NCBI GenBank assembly: GCA_946811185.2
Contig: OX328110.1
Location: 22,492,456 to 22,556,455, forward strand
Direction of reading: 5' to 3'
Source: Hippopus hippopus
Taxonomy: Eukaryota > Mollusca > Bivalvia > Cardiida > Cardiidae
Length of the DNA stretch: 64,000 nt
A program made the translations under genes and the position numbers. Every line of letters starts with the position of its first letter. The first letter of the stretch is position 1. The notes under the pieces are model-generated. The model was not told where the DNA came from and ran no database searches. It saw nothing but the letters and a program-made list of their open reading frames with translations. This document shows, in pieces, positions 44,028-54,722 of this stretch.

Positions 44028-44289
44028 TGAGCCATGCTCTGTGGAAAGGGGGCTTAATGCATCTGCGAACAGTTTCGGTCCAGGTCAGCCTGCGCAATCC
44101 GCGCAGGCTGACCTGGACCGAAACTTTTCGCAATTAGTCAATTTTCTGTACGTCCAAGGACCATTCAACCTGATAAATAAGTCCGTTGTTTAAAAAATGG
44201 CTTTTATGGATCAGTAATTATGTGTTGACTTGTCAGGTATCATGTATCACGCAGGTGCTTTAAGCCTCCTTTTGCCAGAGTGTGGCTCA
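44028..44289 (+). mobile_element. T1 MITE, full length, best-preserved plus-strand copy
   Basis: Ends TGAGCCATGCTCTGTGGAAA and GCCAGAGTGTGGCTCA, flanked by AA on both sides. The hairpin is perfect: AAAGTTTCGGTCCAGG, or its G-starting extension, then TCAGCCTGCGC, loop AATCC, GCGCAGGCTGA and CCTGGACCGAAACTTT. Confidence 0.9.
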
Positions 44290-45158
44290 AATGTATGCAA
44301 GATAAAAAAAAAAAAAAAAAAAAAAACTCGATGCCGATTCTCCGCTTTTCTTGCTGTTGTACTTGGTTTTGAACAGCGGAGCCAACCTTCTTAACTAATC
44401 GGACTTAGAGTAACTCTAATAGAAAACCAAGTTTTGGCTTGGTATCACCTGACGTATCACCTGACATACATTTGGTCTAACATCACTTGAAGATTCTTTT
44501 TGATATTACTGAGGTACTTGTTTCCCCGACTCGGTCTTGATGTATTAATTCTTTAAAAATCGCTCATGGACATTTTAAAACCCCTTTCTAATTTCATATC
44601 AAATAAATTTATCATACAGCGACGTACATTAGCTTCAATCATTTCCATAAAACACTTTTGATGTTAAAGTTTCCCATAAACCGACGGTGAATTGGTTATG
44701 GTTTATACATAGAAGCAATATTGCATTTTCCTGTAAATATTTTAGACATGGTGACTTGGAAGAGGGAAGTGAAATATATATGAAACTGCAGTGTGTTCGA
44801 CACGATGTTCAATCTATAGCAGACTACGATTCCCGCAGGAGCATGGATACTGCATTAGATGGATCATTTTGTCTGTCTAAAAAGTGAAGAACATTAAACG
44901 AGGCGTATCGAATGTCATAAGTCATTATTTTGTAATTTTTTTTTTTTTTTTTTCTTTTTAGCTTTGTTTGTTAAGCAAGTTAAACGATCGATTACTCTAT
45001 AGAATTTCCTAGGATTCTACGCCGTTTTAGACACAAGACTTTTCCCAGTTACGTCATAGTAGCAGTATACATAAAAACCGTTTGCTTTTCTGAATGTTTC
45101 CAGTTTTAAATTATGCACTTGATATAAAGCGTAAAGTACTGCCCCCAATTGTTCAAAA
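44290..45158. other. No firm gene; homopolymers and one weak exon candidate
   Basis: A-tract at about 44307-44326 and T-tract at about 44937-44953. A possible terminal exon at 44746-44887 is treated as a finding, not as an annotated gene. Confidence 0.4.
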
Positions 45159-45367
45159 TAACCCTTGGGCTGCTAAGTGTGACTCAGTGACCTTTTGTGG
45201 AGAGTGTAGATCAAGATCAGACTCCACAAAACGTGCAGTCTGGTCTTGGATCTACACTGTCCGATCCGATGATATTGTTCCCTAAGATGTTCCTTTGAAA
45301 AAGCTACATTTTTGTTTTTGGGATAGGCTTGAGTTTCATTTCATGTATTTAGAAGGTTAAGGTGTAA
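45159..45367 (+). mobile_element. P1 MITE, full length, decayed right end
   Basis: Left end ATAACCCTTGGGCTGCTAAG, GTGACTCAGTGACC, hairpin TCAGACTCCAC / GTGCAGTCTGG. The right end is decayed to AGAAGGTTAAGGTGTAA. Confidence 0.8.
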
Positions 45368-45931
45368 TTGATTTTGAAACTGATTGGGCGCAGTATTGAT
45401 TTCTGGCTAGAATATCCAATACAATAAAGGGCCTCTGTGATCCAAGGTAGGACAATACGATCTGAATTTATACCGTCAGTGAAAAAAAAAAATGTCATCT
45501 GATGGGTAAAGCGGCTCTGATGTCCTTGACTAGGGAAAAGCAAAACTTGTGTAAGGAATAAATGTGAGCATCAAGTCATCTCTCATGGGCAAGTTAATTA
45601 TGACTACCTTAATATCTAGCATGTCATAGGCTGAACATTGTTATGTTTTTGTGTTTTGTGAATACTTAATGAAAGATTAGATGAAAAATAAACGTATGTA
45701 GTTTGATTTTTGTAAACTTTTAATCCGCAGCCCATAGAATGAGTATGTCAGGCTAAAGGTAAATTAAGGTCTGTTGTACTTTTTCAGGAGTGAGAAGGAT
45801 AGATTTGTCCGCAGAACGTATTATTTACAGAGCTATTATTTATCTCGCCGAATTCAAATAATAAGCACAGCTCAGCACTTTTCAGGTATACCTATTGATT
45901 TTGACTGGGTAAAATGATTCTTCTTTTACTA
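45368..45931. other. No supported feature
   Basis: No recognised family or exon. Confidence 0.4.
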
Positions 45932-46141
45932 TTAACCCTTTCAGCGCCACAGGCTACATCAGGATACTTGTGGGACGGTATATATCAAGATCAGACTGCA
46001 CAGAACGTGCAGTCTGATCTAGGATCTATACCATCCCCTTGCTAAGCCAAGCTTAAAAGACAGTTTTTTTTCTTCGATTCGGTGGAATGTGGTCGAAAGA
46101 GGCCGAGTTTATATACATGTATTTGGCATTGAAAGATTTAA
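45932..46141 (+). mobile_element. P2 MITE, full-length reference copy
   Basis: Left end TTAACCCTTTCAGCGCCA, right end TTTGGCATTGAAAGATTTAA, giving inverted ends of about 18 bp with TTAA. The hairpin has GGGACGGTATATATCAAGA, then core TCAGACTGCAC, AGAAC, GTGCAGTCTGA (45991-46017), then GGATCTATACCATCCC. After it come CTTGCTAAGCCAAGCTT and CGAAAGAGGCCGAGTTTATA. Ends differ from P1 beyond TTAACCCTT while the hairpin is nearly the same. Confidence 0.85.
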
Positions 46142-46539
46142 TAAGGTACCGGCGAGATGAGAACAGAACGAGAATAGATTGTACGGAGCGTGAAGTCTGA
46201 GCTTTGTCTTCGTCTAAAGTGATGTAAGAGGTCTGGGTGCCGGATAAGATATACACATTATAAATCTCTTAGAATTGTTTTGCTTGTACACATGGTGAAA
46301 CCGTTACCATTCTTAGGCAAACAAACTGTATTGATACAAGAAAAACAATATGCTGCCAAGAAAATCAGCTTCTTCATCAGAAATAACGCAGAGGTTTTTT
46401 TGTGTGTGAGTAGGAACATGGTATTCTGCAACCATTATTGTTACATTGAAAAATACACGCTGTTTTCAACAATTACTTAGTTATTCCGTTGAGAGAGCTT
46501 GTATGGTTATTCTTTGACAGGATTAGAATTGTTGACATA
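46142..46539. other. No supported feature
   Basis: No clear repeat or coding signal. Confidence 0.4.
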
Positions 46540-47337
46540 TTATTATACTGCAAAGAAATTTCTCGCGATCTGATTGGATAATATATCCGAAACATATATT
46601 CATGTACACTGGCAAAATCCACATAAAAGCATTTTCCCTTTTGGGATCCCCGTTTATATACTTACACTTTGAATATAACATCCAGATTGGCTGCATCGAT
46701 CGATACGAGGCGCCACAAGACAAATGTACTGAGTAGTCTGCACCATATTATTACTAGTTTCCCTCGATGGTTGACATTGAAATCGGAGAGAATGGATTAC
46801 TTTTTAATATAAATGATTAAAGTTACATAAGATTACCGTTTGTCATCTTTCTAAAACAAATTCATCCCTTCGCAAGGTAAGCAAATAGTGAAGTGTCAAA
46901 ACTCATACATTGTAACGTTAAAATGATAACCTAATGGTCGTTTGAGGCAACCAATGGTCGTTTATTTTTGCCAACAAATCATTAAAATGCATAATTACCT
47001 ACCTTGAAGTTGTTTAAATCCATGTTTAGATAAAAATACGTCGAATGTCTATCGCAGTGACATCAACAAGTTTATGCACCAAACTCCATGTTTTACCAAG
47101 GTTTGAACAGTGACGTCAGTTCTCGGTGACGTCAGTTTTCATTGAATTGGGACATTTAGAAGGGAAATTTGGTTTCGTCAGTGTACTCAGTTCGTGAGAC
47201 CATAAAATAGCGAAATTTCGCTGAATACACGTTGGAATGGTAAACTTTTGCGCAGTGTAATAAATTGTTGTACGGTCAGGTGGCAGGGGCATGGAAACTT
47301 GTTCACTGCCGTGGCGAATCATGTAGCCCCCAAGCCG
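46540..47337 (+). mobile_element. DX composite, body complete, foldback truncated
   Basis: Body from TTATTATACTGCAAAG to GCGCAGTGTAATAA (about 47264). CRE octamers TGACGTCA at 47111-47118 and 47127-47134. The foldback begins GTTGTACGGTCAGGTGGC at 47267 and stops after one arm at AAGCCG (47337). This copy has the central block with TTCATCCCTTCGCAAGG and ACTCATACATTGTAACG. The YY1-type site is mutated. Confidence 0.85.
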
Positions 47338-48295
47338 TATAATGTACCAGTCTGCCAAGGCTCGTTCTACCCATCGAAATTTTTTGTTATTGTATGTTTA
47401 AGGATTCTGTCACTCAAATCTGTATCTGTAAAATGATTCCTGTATTTAGATATAAAGATAGCTGTTTTGTGTGAAGAAAATCTCATGTGGGGTTGGCTTT
47501 TTTTTTTTAATTTTCCAAAATGATGTTTTGTGTTGACCCAGAGTACGATACTTGCAACTAACATGTCTTCTAGAAGATTGATGAAGACACTATCCGACGG
47601 CTAGTTCTATGTTTTAAAAGAATAAAACAGATTATTATTTTTTTTTTTTGTAAACTTTATTAGCCACGTATATTGGATAGGGGAGGTCGTGGCCATCCTC
47701 CCTCTATCCTTACAACAATCGTTATTTACATCCAATAACATTTGTGATCCCTGCAAACAGTGCAGACCAAGATTCGATTGTAGATTGATTTTGGAATTCA
47801 CTGCTCGCAAAGGTGACAAATTGCAGAATAAGAGTTAATAAAAATACATGTACTATTCAGAGATCCAGATAAAGTTATGTGTTTAAACAAACTAGTTGAA
47901 ATACTCGTATGATCATAAATTATTGATTTTATAGAAGAACACTGCGGGAAAATGTGAAATCGATCTTTGCGAGCAATTTTACTCCCCTCCACAATGCTCT
48001 TAAAATTCTTTTTTCTTCATTGTGTTAAACAGATTATTACAGTTCCTTATTTACATAAAGTAAGAGTGCAAAGAATATTATCTTTAATGGATTACTTCAT
48101 TTCAGTAATATTTGTCAAAAAATCCACCATCTTGATACGACTGTATGCAGTCTTTACCTTTAGCATACTATGGCTAACATCCATCCACGGTAGATCATGT
48201 AGAAGGTCGTGTGTTTCCACCTATGTCATATCCTAATAAAACAAGGCGATCTAACTAAAGTAAAATAAACACACACACAACCTTGAATGCTGTCT
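47338..48295. other. No gene; one decayed P-type fragment
   Basis: At 47751-47838, CTGCAAACAGTGCAGACCAA, a poor hairpin and AATAAGAGTTAA suggest an old P1 or P2. A T-run lies near 47636-47649. Confidence 0.45.
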
Positions 48296-48505
48296 TTACC
48301 CTTATCCTGCTAAAAAGTGAAATAAAACCTTCAAACCGATAGTAAAATCCCAAATTTTTGTAAATCAAAGTTATTTTGTAAGGGAAAATAAATCCTTGTC
48401 AGACAGTGTAGATTCAAGATCAGACTACACGTTCTGTGCAGTCTGATCTTGATCTACACTGTCCGTTGAAGGTCTTTTATCCGCGCCTAGCAGCGTAAGG
48501 GTTAA
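48296..48505 (-). mobile_element. P1 MITE, full length
   Basis: Starts TTTACCCTTATCCTGCTAAA (first base of TTAA changed) and ends AGCAGCGTAAGGGTTAA. The hairpin is TCAGACTACAC, GTTCT, GTGCAGTCTGA with outer arms ACAGTGTAGATTCAAGA and TTGATCTACACTGTCCG. Confidence 0.88.
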
Positions 48506-48748
48506 AGAATTCAAACACACTAAAAAAATTTTAAAAACAAGTTAAAAACAAGACTTTAGACAAAAATGGTCAATCATTATTTTATCAAATTATGACAAGA
48601 CCGATAATGTTTCCAAAAAGTTATATTTTAAGGTTTTGAATTTTACACTCTAAGACAACGACTTAAAAGATAATGTGGTCCTAAATGCGTTTGCAATAAA
48701 TTGACTTGGTAATCATTATCAATAGTTTCTCCGTCTGAAGAATATGTA
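48506..48748. other. No supported feature
   Basis: Short spacer between P1 and a T1 composite. Confidence 0.4.
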
Positions 48749-49209
48749 TGAGTCATGCTCTGGCAAAAGGGGGGCTTAATGTATCTCCGTGATCCATTAT
48801 ACCGAGCAACTCATCACATAATTATAGATCCAAGAAATTCATTTTGTATAACAAATGACGGGATCATGAAGTAGACTTGTCCTTTGACATGCAGAAAATT
48901 TAAAGATAGCAAAGTTTCGGTCCATGTCAGTCTGCGCAAACTGCGCAGACTGACATGGGCCGATACTTTTTGCAGATGCTGTGAAAAGGGGGCTTACTGC
49001 ATCTCCTAGATGCTTTATACCAAGCAAGTCATCACTTAAGTATGGGTCCCTAAAATCCATTTTGTCAAACAAGAACTAAAATATGAGGTAGAAAAGTCCT
49101 TGGACTCTCAGAAAATTTATCAAAAGTAAAAAGTTTCGATCCAAGTCAGCCTGAACAAAGTGCGTCTACAGGCTGACCTGGGTCGATACCTTTCACAGGG
49201 CATGGCTGA
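48749..49209 (-). mobile_element. Two T1 elements fused in tandem
   Basis: The first unit starts TGAGTCATGCTCTGGCAAAA and runs through its hairpin (TCAGTCTGCGC / GCGCAGACTGA, a compensated stem change) to TTTTTGCAGATG. Then GCTGTGAAAAGGGGGCTTAC starts a second unit without an intervening complete terminus. It ends after a mutated hairpin with CACAGGGCATGGCTGA. Junction about 48979. Confidence 0.85.
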
Positions 49210-50247
49210 CCCCTCGTATGTAGTTGACTGTTCCCTTTAACAAATAAAATGCAAACTATGGACACTGATTCTAATTACATTTTTTTTTAAAGCTTTTCCT
49301 TTCATAGTCACAATACAAGGGTGGATGGCTGAAAATCAGATTGTTCTGATTACTTACTGCAAGTCCAAGGAAACGATATAATTGCATATACTACAAAGAC
49401 AAAAGACGCGAATAAACGAAACGCATTTTGACAAATGACGCCAATGTACGAATAGCTCCAAACTTCATAGACCATAAACAGATGTAATTGTAGACAAAAT
49501 TCTAGGGTTGGCTAACCTGTTTGTGGTAAATCCATCAAACTGCTCGTTTATCACCGACCCTCTTAACTAAGTCGAAAAAGGTGTTGACAAACGCTTTAGT
49601 CTGGCAGTGAGGGTGTGCCATGCACGGAGAACTGACAGCCTGGAGATATTATTCTTTTGCGAATCACAACGGTTCAAAATAAACCGTTTGCTGCAATAAC
49701 TTTCATCATGGTTGAAACGATACAGTAAAAAGATCACTTACACGTACATGATTGTGGATACATCTTTGCTTTTCCCTATCGGATCGGTATTACCCAAAAA
49801 GTGCATGTAACTAAGTGCCACTTCAGGTGAAAGATAACACAAAGGTTCTGTGCAGTCTGATTTAGATTTGAATTCAATCCAATAGCGTGCTAACAATGTA
49901 ACATGAAAAGATTCCCCGAATGTGTGATAACAGATTGAAACGATTCTTATATTTTCTAACATTTTTTTAAAGTTACAAGTTAAAGTAATTGGATAAAACC
50001 TTGCGCAAATATGATAGATTCCTTCAAGAAAGTACAGCTGCCTTATATTTTCCCCTCGAAGACCGCAACCCTTGAACCTGACATTTATAACCTTCCAGTG
50101 TCTTTCTTTTGTCATAGACCGGAACTTTTCGTTTACTATATCTGAGATACAGTAATTCGCTAACGAATGGAATATTCAAACAGAAAAAGAAAAAAATAAA
50201 GAAATTCTTGCCATGGCTTAAGAACTGACAACTCGACAACAGTAATA
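49210..50247. other. No supported gene
   Basis: Holds the longest Met-initiated open frame of the window (125 codons, minus strand, 49738-50115). It has no recognisable domain and fits chance expectation. A single P-type arm (GTGCAGTCTGATTTAGATTT) lies near 49852. Confidence 0.45.
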
Positions 50248-51126
50248 CAGGGTGTCCGGAAAGTAAGATAACACTTTTTTACATTTATAGTATAGCCTTT
50301 AACTTCAGATGAAGAGATAAAAGTATGTATACATGTATTCAAAATATGAAAGTTTTTCGTGTATTATTTTCATTCAATTTTAATTACATTACGCACTTTT
50401 TTAAAGGTTTAAAATCAGAAGTATTTTTTGTCATTGGCGTCATTTTAGTAATTATTGAGGTTTTCAGTGTAAAGCTCGTTTATGCTCTGTCTATGCCGAA
50501 CACGTACCATGAAACTGTCAATCACTAGCAAAAATTTCAATAGGTAGCGCTGGGAATTAATCTTGTCGTTAAAGACAAATGTCCTAATAACACCACAACA
50601 TGACATTTTGTCTTACAAAAATGCCCAGACAACAGGAAGTGAGGTAAATTTCATTAATTACAAAAATGACGACAATGACTGAAAGATACTTCTCATTTAA
50701 AATCTGTAAAAAAGTGTAAAAGGTAATGAAAATTGAATGAAATTATCACACAAGACACTTACATATTTTAAATACATGTATATGAGCCGTGCTTTGGCAA
50801 AAGGGGGCTTAATGCATCTCCGTGATACATGATACCAAGCAACCGATCACATAATTATTGATCCAATTAGCCACCTTTTTCAACAACCGACTTGATCATG
50901 AGGTACACTGGTCCTTGGACATACAGAAAATTGACCAAAAGCGAAAAGTTTCGGCCCAGGTCAGCCTGCGCGGACTGCGCAGGCTGACCTGGGTCGATAC
51001 TTTTCGCAGATGCATTAAGCCCCCTTTTCACAGAGCATGGCTCATATGTATTTTTATCTCTTCAAGCAAAATTTAAAGCCATATTATAGATGTACAAAAG
51101 TGTTACCTTACTTTCCAGACGTCCTG
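50248..51126. mobile_element. Long-inverted-repeat element with mariner-like ends, carrying a nested T1
   Basis: Left end CAGGGTGTCCGGAAAGTA and right end TACTTTCC/AGACGTCCTG (inverted) are each flanked by TA, as for Tc1/mariner-type insertion. The inverted repeat is long. The left arm (to about 50453) and right arm (from about 50668) pair for roughly 200 bp through TTTATAGTATAGCC, GAAGAGATAAAA, CATTCAATTTT and GAAGTATTTTT-type blocks. The right arm is interrupted by T1 at 50783-51044. The 215-bp middle has no coding. No transposase gene remains, so it is a non-autonomous derivative. Confidence 0.8.
50783..51044 (-). mobile_element. T1 MITE, full-length reference copy, nested
   Basis: Ends TGAGCCGTGCTTTGGCAAAA and CACAGAGCATGGCTCA, 262 bp. 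The hairpin is perfect: GCGAAAAGTTTCGGCCCAGG, TCAGCCTGCGC, GGACT, GCGCAGGCTGA, CCTGGGTCGATACTTTTCGC with few mismatches (core 50961-50987). The flanks read GTATA before and TATGTA after. The left arm of the host element shows the empty-site equivalent with a single TA, giving a TA duplication. Confidence 0.92.
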
Positions 51127-51478
51127 TACTTGAATTTGGACCCTCAATGCTTCTTATATTGATGTAAAGAAACAAAAAAAGAAACAGCATTGACATCGTG
51201 TCCTTAATAAAAATGGAAAAGCGGGTTCTGGAACTTTTCAATCGAAGGTAGCTCGTAGATGTTTTATGAATAACTGGTTAAATTATGTCTGTTCCTAAAA
51301 TAACAACCTGCAACAATTTCTCTTTCCATAAATTTGTCTCTTAATCGATACTGTTGCAGTTGTTTATTTTTCGATAGGAAATACTGCTTTTACCCCTACA
51401 ACGGGTTCTCGGTGTGAGAACGGTACTCATTTCTTGTAATGGTAGCTAAAAATGGTTAAACGCGGAAATATTGATAAA
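51127..51478. other. No supported feature
   Basis: No recognised content. Confidence 0.4.
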
Positions 51479-51603
51479 TAGTTGATTATATGGTGCTTTC
51501 AACATTATTTCAGTCATATCACGGCGACAGTTCACGTATTCATATATTTTCTGGGTTTCACCAGTACTAGGCAGGCGCTGGAGTGTCTTGCCCAAGGACA
51601 CGC
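51479..51603 (-). mobile_element. SINE, tail-half fragment
   Basis: GTTGATTATATGGTGCTTTC, AACATTATTTCAGTCATATC, CAGTTCACGTATTCATA and TTTCACCAGTACTAGG match the SINE body. The head is absent and replaced by GCTGGAGTGTCTTGCCCAAG. Confidence 0.6.
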
Positions 51604-52093
51604 GTGCGAAAACACGCGGAAATAGATAAAGCAGATAACAAATAAATATAAATAATATAATGTAATAACGAGCCGGAAGCTCGTTTTGCGGTAACACCGT
51701 TCTAGATTTTTAAAAAAAAAATTCCGACTTCGTTCAGGGTTTTAGTCTAAATCTAGAAGGGGATGACTAAAAATTGAGTGTCTTCCGGTTGGTCGCACAG
51801 CGTCACACATATCACAATCTTTCGCACAATTACCTGATTGGTCAAAAATGACAATAATTATCTACCGATCGGATGATTACTTAAAAATCATCGTCAGTTT
51901 AATCAGTACAGATTATCTGATTTCCTCCTTTCTTTCAGCGTATTAAACGTCTATTTTTCCATAAATATACGCAATGATCTATGCTAGCAGATGATGACGT
52001 TATTTATCATACTATTTTTACGTCATGCACGAGCCGGGTTTTCGCAGAAAATATTGTGTCGAAGAAATCATGACTAAATTAGTTTTTTTATTG
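51604..52093. other. No gene; small hairpins
   Basis: ACGAGCCGGAAGCTCGT at about 51668-51684 is a short palindrome. TTCTAGATTT (51701) and AAATCTAGAA (51751) are inverted around an A-rich centre. Confidence 0.45.
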
Positions 52094-52386
52094 TTGATTG
52101 ATTGATTGTATGGTGTTTAACGCCGTTTTCAACATTATTTCAGTTATATCACGACGGCCAGTTCACATATTCATGCTTTCCTGAAGTTTTTTTTTACCAG
52201 TACTCGACTGCTTTCCCACACAACCATCGACGAAACGATGGTCAGGGCGAGAGAGGGATGAATCCTGTCGCAATGACTGTCATCAATCCTCGGAAAGAAA
52301 TTGGTCGAGCCGGGGATCGAACCAGAGACCCCCCCCCCCCCGTTCTTGAGTCCTATACGCTACCGACTGCGCTACCGGGGCTCGGC
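52094..52386 (-). mobile_element. tRNA-derived SINE, full length
   Basis: On the minus strand the head GCCGAGCCCCGGTAGCGCAG starts at 52386, with a B-box-like TTCGATCCCC near 52313-52322. The body has ATTGATGACAGTCATTGCGA and TGGTAAAAAAAAACTTCAGG. The tail is a short (AATC)n run at 52094-52108. A 13-C run (52329-52341) interrupts the head. The tail shows the family ends in a simple repeat rather than poly-A. Confidence 0.82.
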
Positions 52387-52429
52387 AACTAGTTTTTTGA
52401 CTGTTTCAAAGTACCATTTACAGAGAAAG

Positions 52430-52703
52430 TCGGATTTATGATCCGTGAAGAGAGGGCTTAATGCATCTGCAAAAACTATCGACCCAGGTCTGCCTGTGCA
52501 GTCCGCGATAGCTGACCTGAATCAAAACTCTATGGTAGATCTATTGATCAATTTTTTGCATGTCAAAGGGCCAGTATGCATGCCTCGTGATTCTGTCAGT
52601 TATCATACAAATTGATTATATGGATCTATAATTATATGATGACTTTCTTGGTATCATGCATCACGAAGATGCATTTAACCATCTTTTACCGCAACATGGC
52701 TCA
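52430..52703 (+). mobile_element. T1 MITE, left end decayed
   Basis: GATCCGTGAAGAGAGGGCTT, TAATGCATCTGCAAAAACTA, then a mutated hairpin (TCTGCCTGTGC / GATAGCTGACC), GTCAATTTTTTGCATGTC-like block, ATGGATCTATAATTATATG, and right end CCGCAACATGGCTCA. Confidence 0.75.
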
Positions 52704-52817
52704 AATATATTTATTCAAATGTTATGACGTTAGAAGCTTGTTGATAGATCTAAAAGTTTGGGGTTTTTTTTTACCATAAGTTGGATATCTATTCGATAAC
52801 TCAGCAAAATTCTATCC

Positions 52818-52915
52818 TAGGATTGATGATAGATCTAGACATTGCGACAGAATTCATTTCTCTCTCTACACTGATCACTGTTTCAACGATGGACGTGTAG
52901 GAAAGCAGATGGGAT
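52818..52915 (+). repeat. SINE body fragment
   Basis: CCTAGGATTGATGATAG, CATTGCGACAGAATTCATTT, CTGATCACTGTTTCAACGAT and GGAAAGCAG match the SINE body after the head. No head or tail. Confidence 0.5.
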
Positions 52916-53343
52916 GAAAACGGAAAGCTACGAATAATCTGATTTTGGCGATCTACGCATTTTCTTTTTAAAGAAACTCAAGGAAAAACATGGCCCCATC
53001 GGCAAATCTACAAGTGAAAGAATGTCGAACTGTTAAAGTGTTAAAAATCATAGTCGAAAAAATCATCATAATTCTCCTAAGATGGAGAGATCATGATGTG
53101 AATCAGGTCTGAGAATAATCAGATATCGCTGCAGTAGCGCCCGGGTAGCGATACAAACAATCCAGTCGACCTTAATCACCAATTAAATCCTTCAAAATGT
53201 GGCGGTCACATGATTCCCTGGAGATCAAACGCACTGGTGGTATTGCAGAAAGACAGCAACGTTCCATGGAACTATTATAGATCTTAGATCTATAAAAAGT
53301 GAAGGGGTTTTTTTCCCTTCTCCTTTTTACATGCGATGTGAAA
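52916..53343. other. No supported gene
   Basis: GCAGTAGCGCCCGGGTAGCG near 53131 faintly resembles a SINE tRNA head. Nothing else recognised. Confidence 0.35.
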
Positions 53344-53544
53344 ATGCGCAATCCGCGCAGGCTGACCTGAGCCGAAACTTTTCGCTACTGTATGTTTTCT
53401 GTATGTTCAATGCCCAACCCCTTCATGGTTAAGTCGGTTGTAAAACAAATGTGGCTATTATGGATCCATAATTATGGGATGACTTGCGTGGTATAATGCA
53501 TGACGGGGATGCATTAAGCCCCTTTTTGCCAGAGCATTACTCAT
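53344..53544 (+). mobile_element. T1 MITE, 5'-truncated inside the hairpin
   Basis: Begins within the hairpin (ATGCGCAATCCGCGCAGGC) and continues TGACCTGAGCCGAAACTTTT, TATTATGGATCCATAATTAT and ATAATGCATGACGGGGATGC to a decayed GCCAGAGCATTACTCA. The first stem and left end are missing. Confidence 0.78.
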
Positions 53545-54171
53545 ATCTAAATTTCTGTTCTAAATCCACCTTTGCAGGCTAATGAAGATAATTATTACTA
53601 TATCATTATTATTTAATTTACTGTAAGATTTTCTCAAATGTTGAAAAGAAAGGGAAAACATGTAACGTGCAATATGCTTGTATGCCACTTAAAGATTTAT
53701 CCGATGATCCTGTTTAGAAAAAATATAACCAACGTTCATTGGTATAACGTTACTGTAAAGCTCAAAGTTAAGCTGATTACCCATATCCCGTTAACGGTGA
53801 CCTCTGATGTTTTCCTGTGCGGAAAGAATAGACCAAGATTTGCCTGCCTGCCCGTCCAGTCTGGTCCTTGTCTGCACCCTCTGATACCTGTTTTTTGTCT
53901 AAGCTCTTCAATCCGTTTAAAGTAAGTACGAAGGGCTTTCAATAAGAATATTTTCGCAGAATAACAATGATGAATGGACCGTGTAGGTCTACATGTCATG
54001 CACACAACTTTTTCATGGTTTTGCAGCAGAAAAAATTCAAAACATGGTTACAAAATGATAAATTGCCCGTGATGAGGAATTTCGCTTTTCGCCACAGTAT
54101 TTTTGTTTGTATTGTTGCACATGTACTTAACCTTAATTCATGTTAGATATGTTATGCATAAAATTAATATT
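53545..54171. other. No gene; one decayed P-type fragment
   Basis: At about 53817-53885, GTGCGGAAAGAATAGACCAA, GCCTGCCTGCCCG and CCAGTCTGGTCCTTGTCTGC resemble a heavily mutated P-type hairpin. Confidence 0.4.
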
Positions 54172-54426
54172 TGAGCCATGCTCTTACAAAACAGGGCTTA
54201 ATTCATCTCCGTGATACATGATACCAGGCAAGTCTCGTCACATAATTATGGATCCACAATAGCCACTGTTTAAACAACCTACTTAAATATGAGGTAGACT
54301 AATCCTTTGATATACAGAAAATTGACCTATAGCGAAAAATTTCGGCCCAGGTCAGCCTGCGCGGACTGATCTGGGTCGATACTTTTCGCACATGTATTAA
54401 GTCCCCTTTTCACAGAGCACGGCTCA
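54172..54426 (-). mobile_element. T1 MITE with one hairpin arm deleted
   Basis: Ends TGAGCCATGCTCTTACAAAA and CACAGAGCACGGCTCA are flanked by TT. At the hairpin, TCAGCCTGCGCGGACTGA is followed at once by TCTGGGTCGATAC, so most of the second stem is missing. This is the second such deletion among the T1 copies here. Confidence 0.85.
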
Positions 54427-54506
54427 TTTTCAGTCATCTGTTGCAAAATTTCTATCTGGAGGAAATGAGCCAGGACAGATATTACGTAAGGACAACATCT
54501 GTCTCG

Positions 54507-54722
54507 TCAACCCTTTACCAAACAAGTCCGTCTTATAACGACATTGAGGAAACAGCCTTTATAAAACAATGTGTGAAAAAGGAGAAAATGCTGGTTCAGC
54601 ATTTTCTCCTTTTTCACACAATTTTTTGTACCCTTTTGAAGGCATATTCCATCATTTGAGGAACATTTAATTTATCGTCTGCAAATGTTTTCAATTTAGA
54701 TAATTTTTTGTCGTTTGATGAG
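54507..54722 (-). mobile_element. P3 MITE, near full length
   Basis: Starts TCAACCCTTTACCAAACAAG. The hairpin GGAGAAAATGCTGG / CAGCATTTTCTCC at 54582-54610 has almost no loop. The right part TTTATCGTCTGCAAATG, TTTTCAATTTAGATAA and TTTTTGTCGTTTGATGAGG is the reverse-sense left end. Confidence 0.75.

Noticed and set aside
49738..50115. Longest Met-initiated open frame (125 codons, minus strand)
   Set aside because: Length fits chance for this composition and window size; no domain, no start or splice context, and residue content is like translated AT-rich noise.
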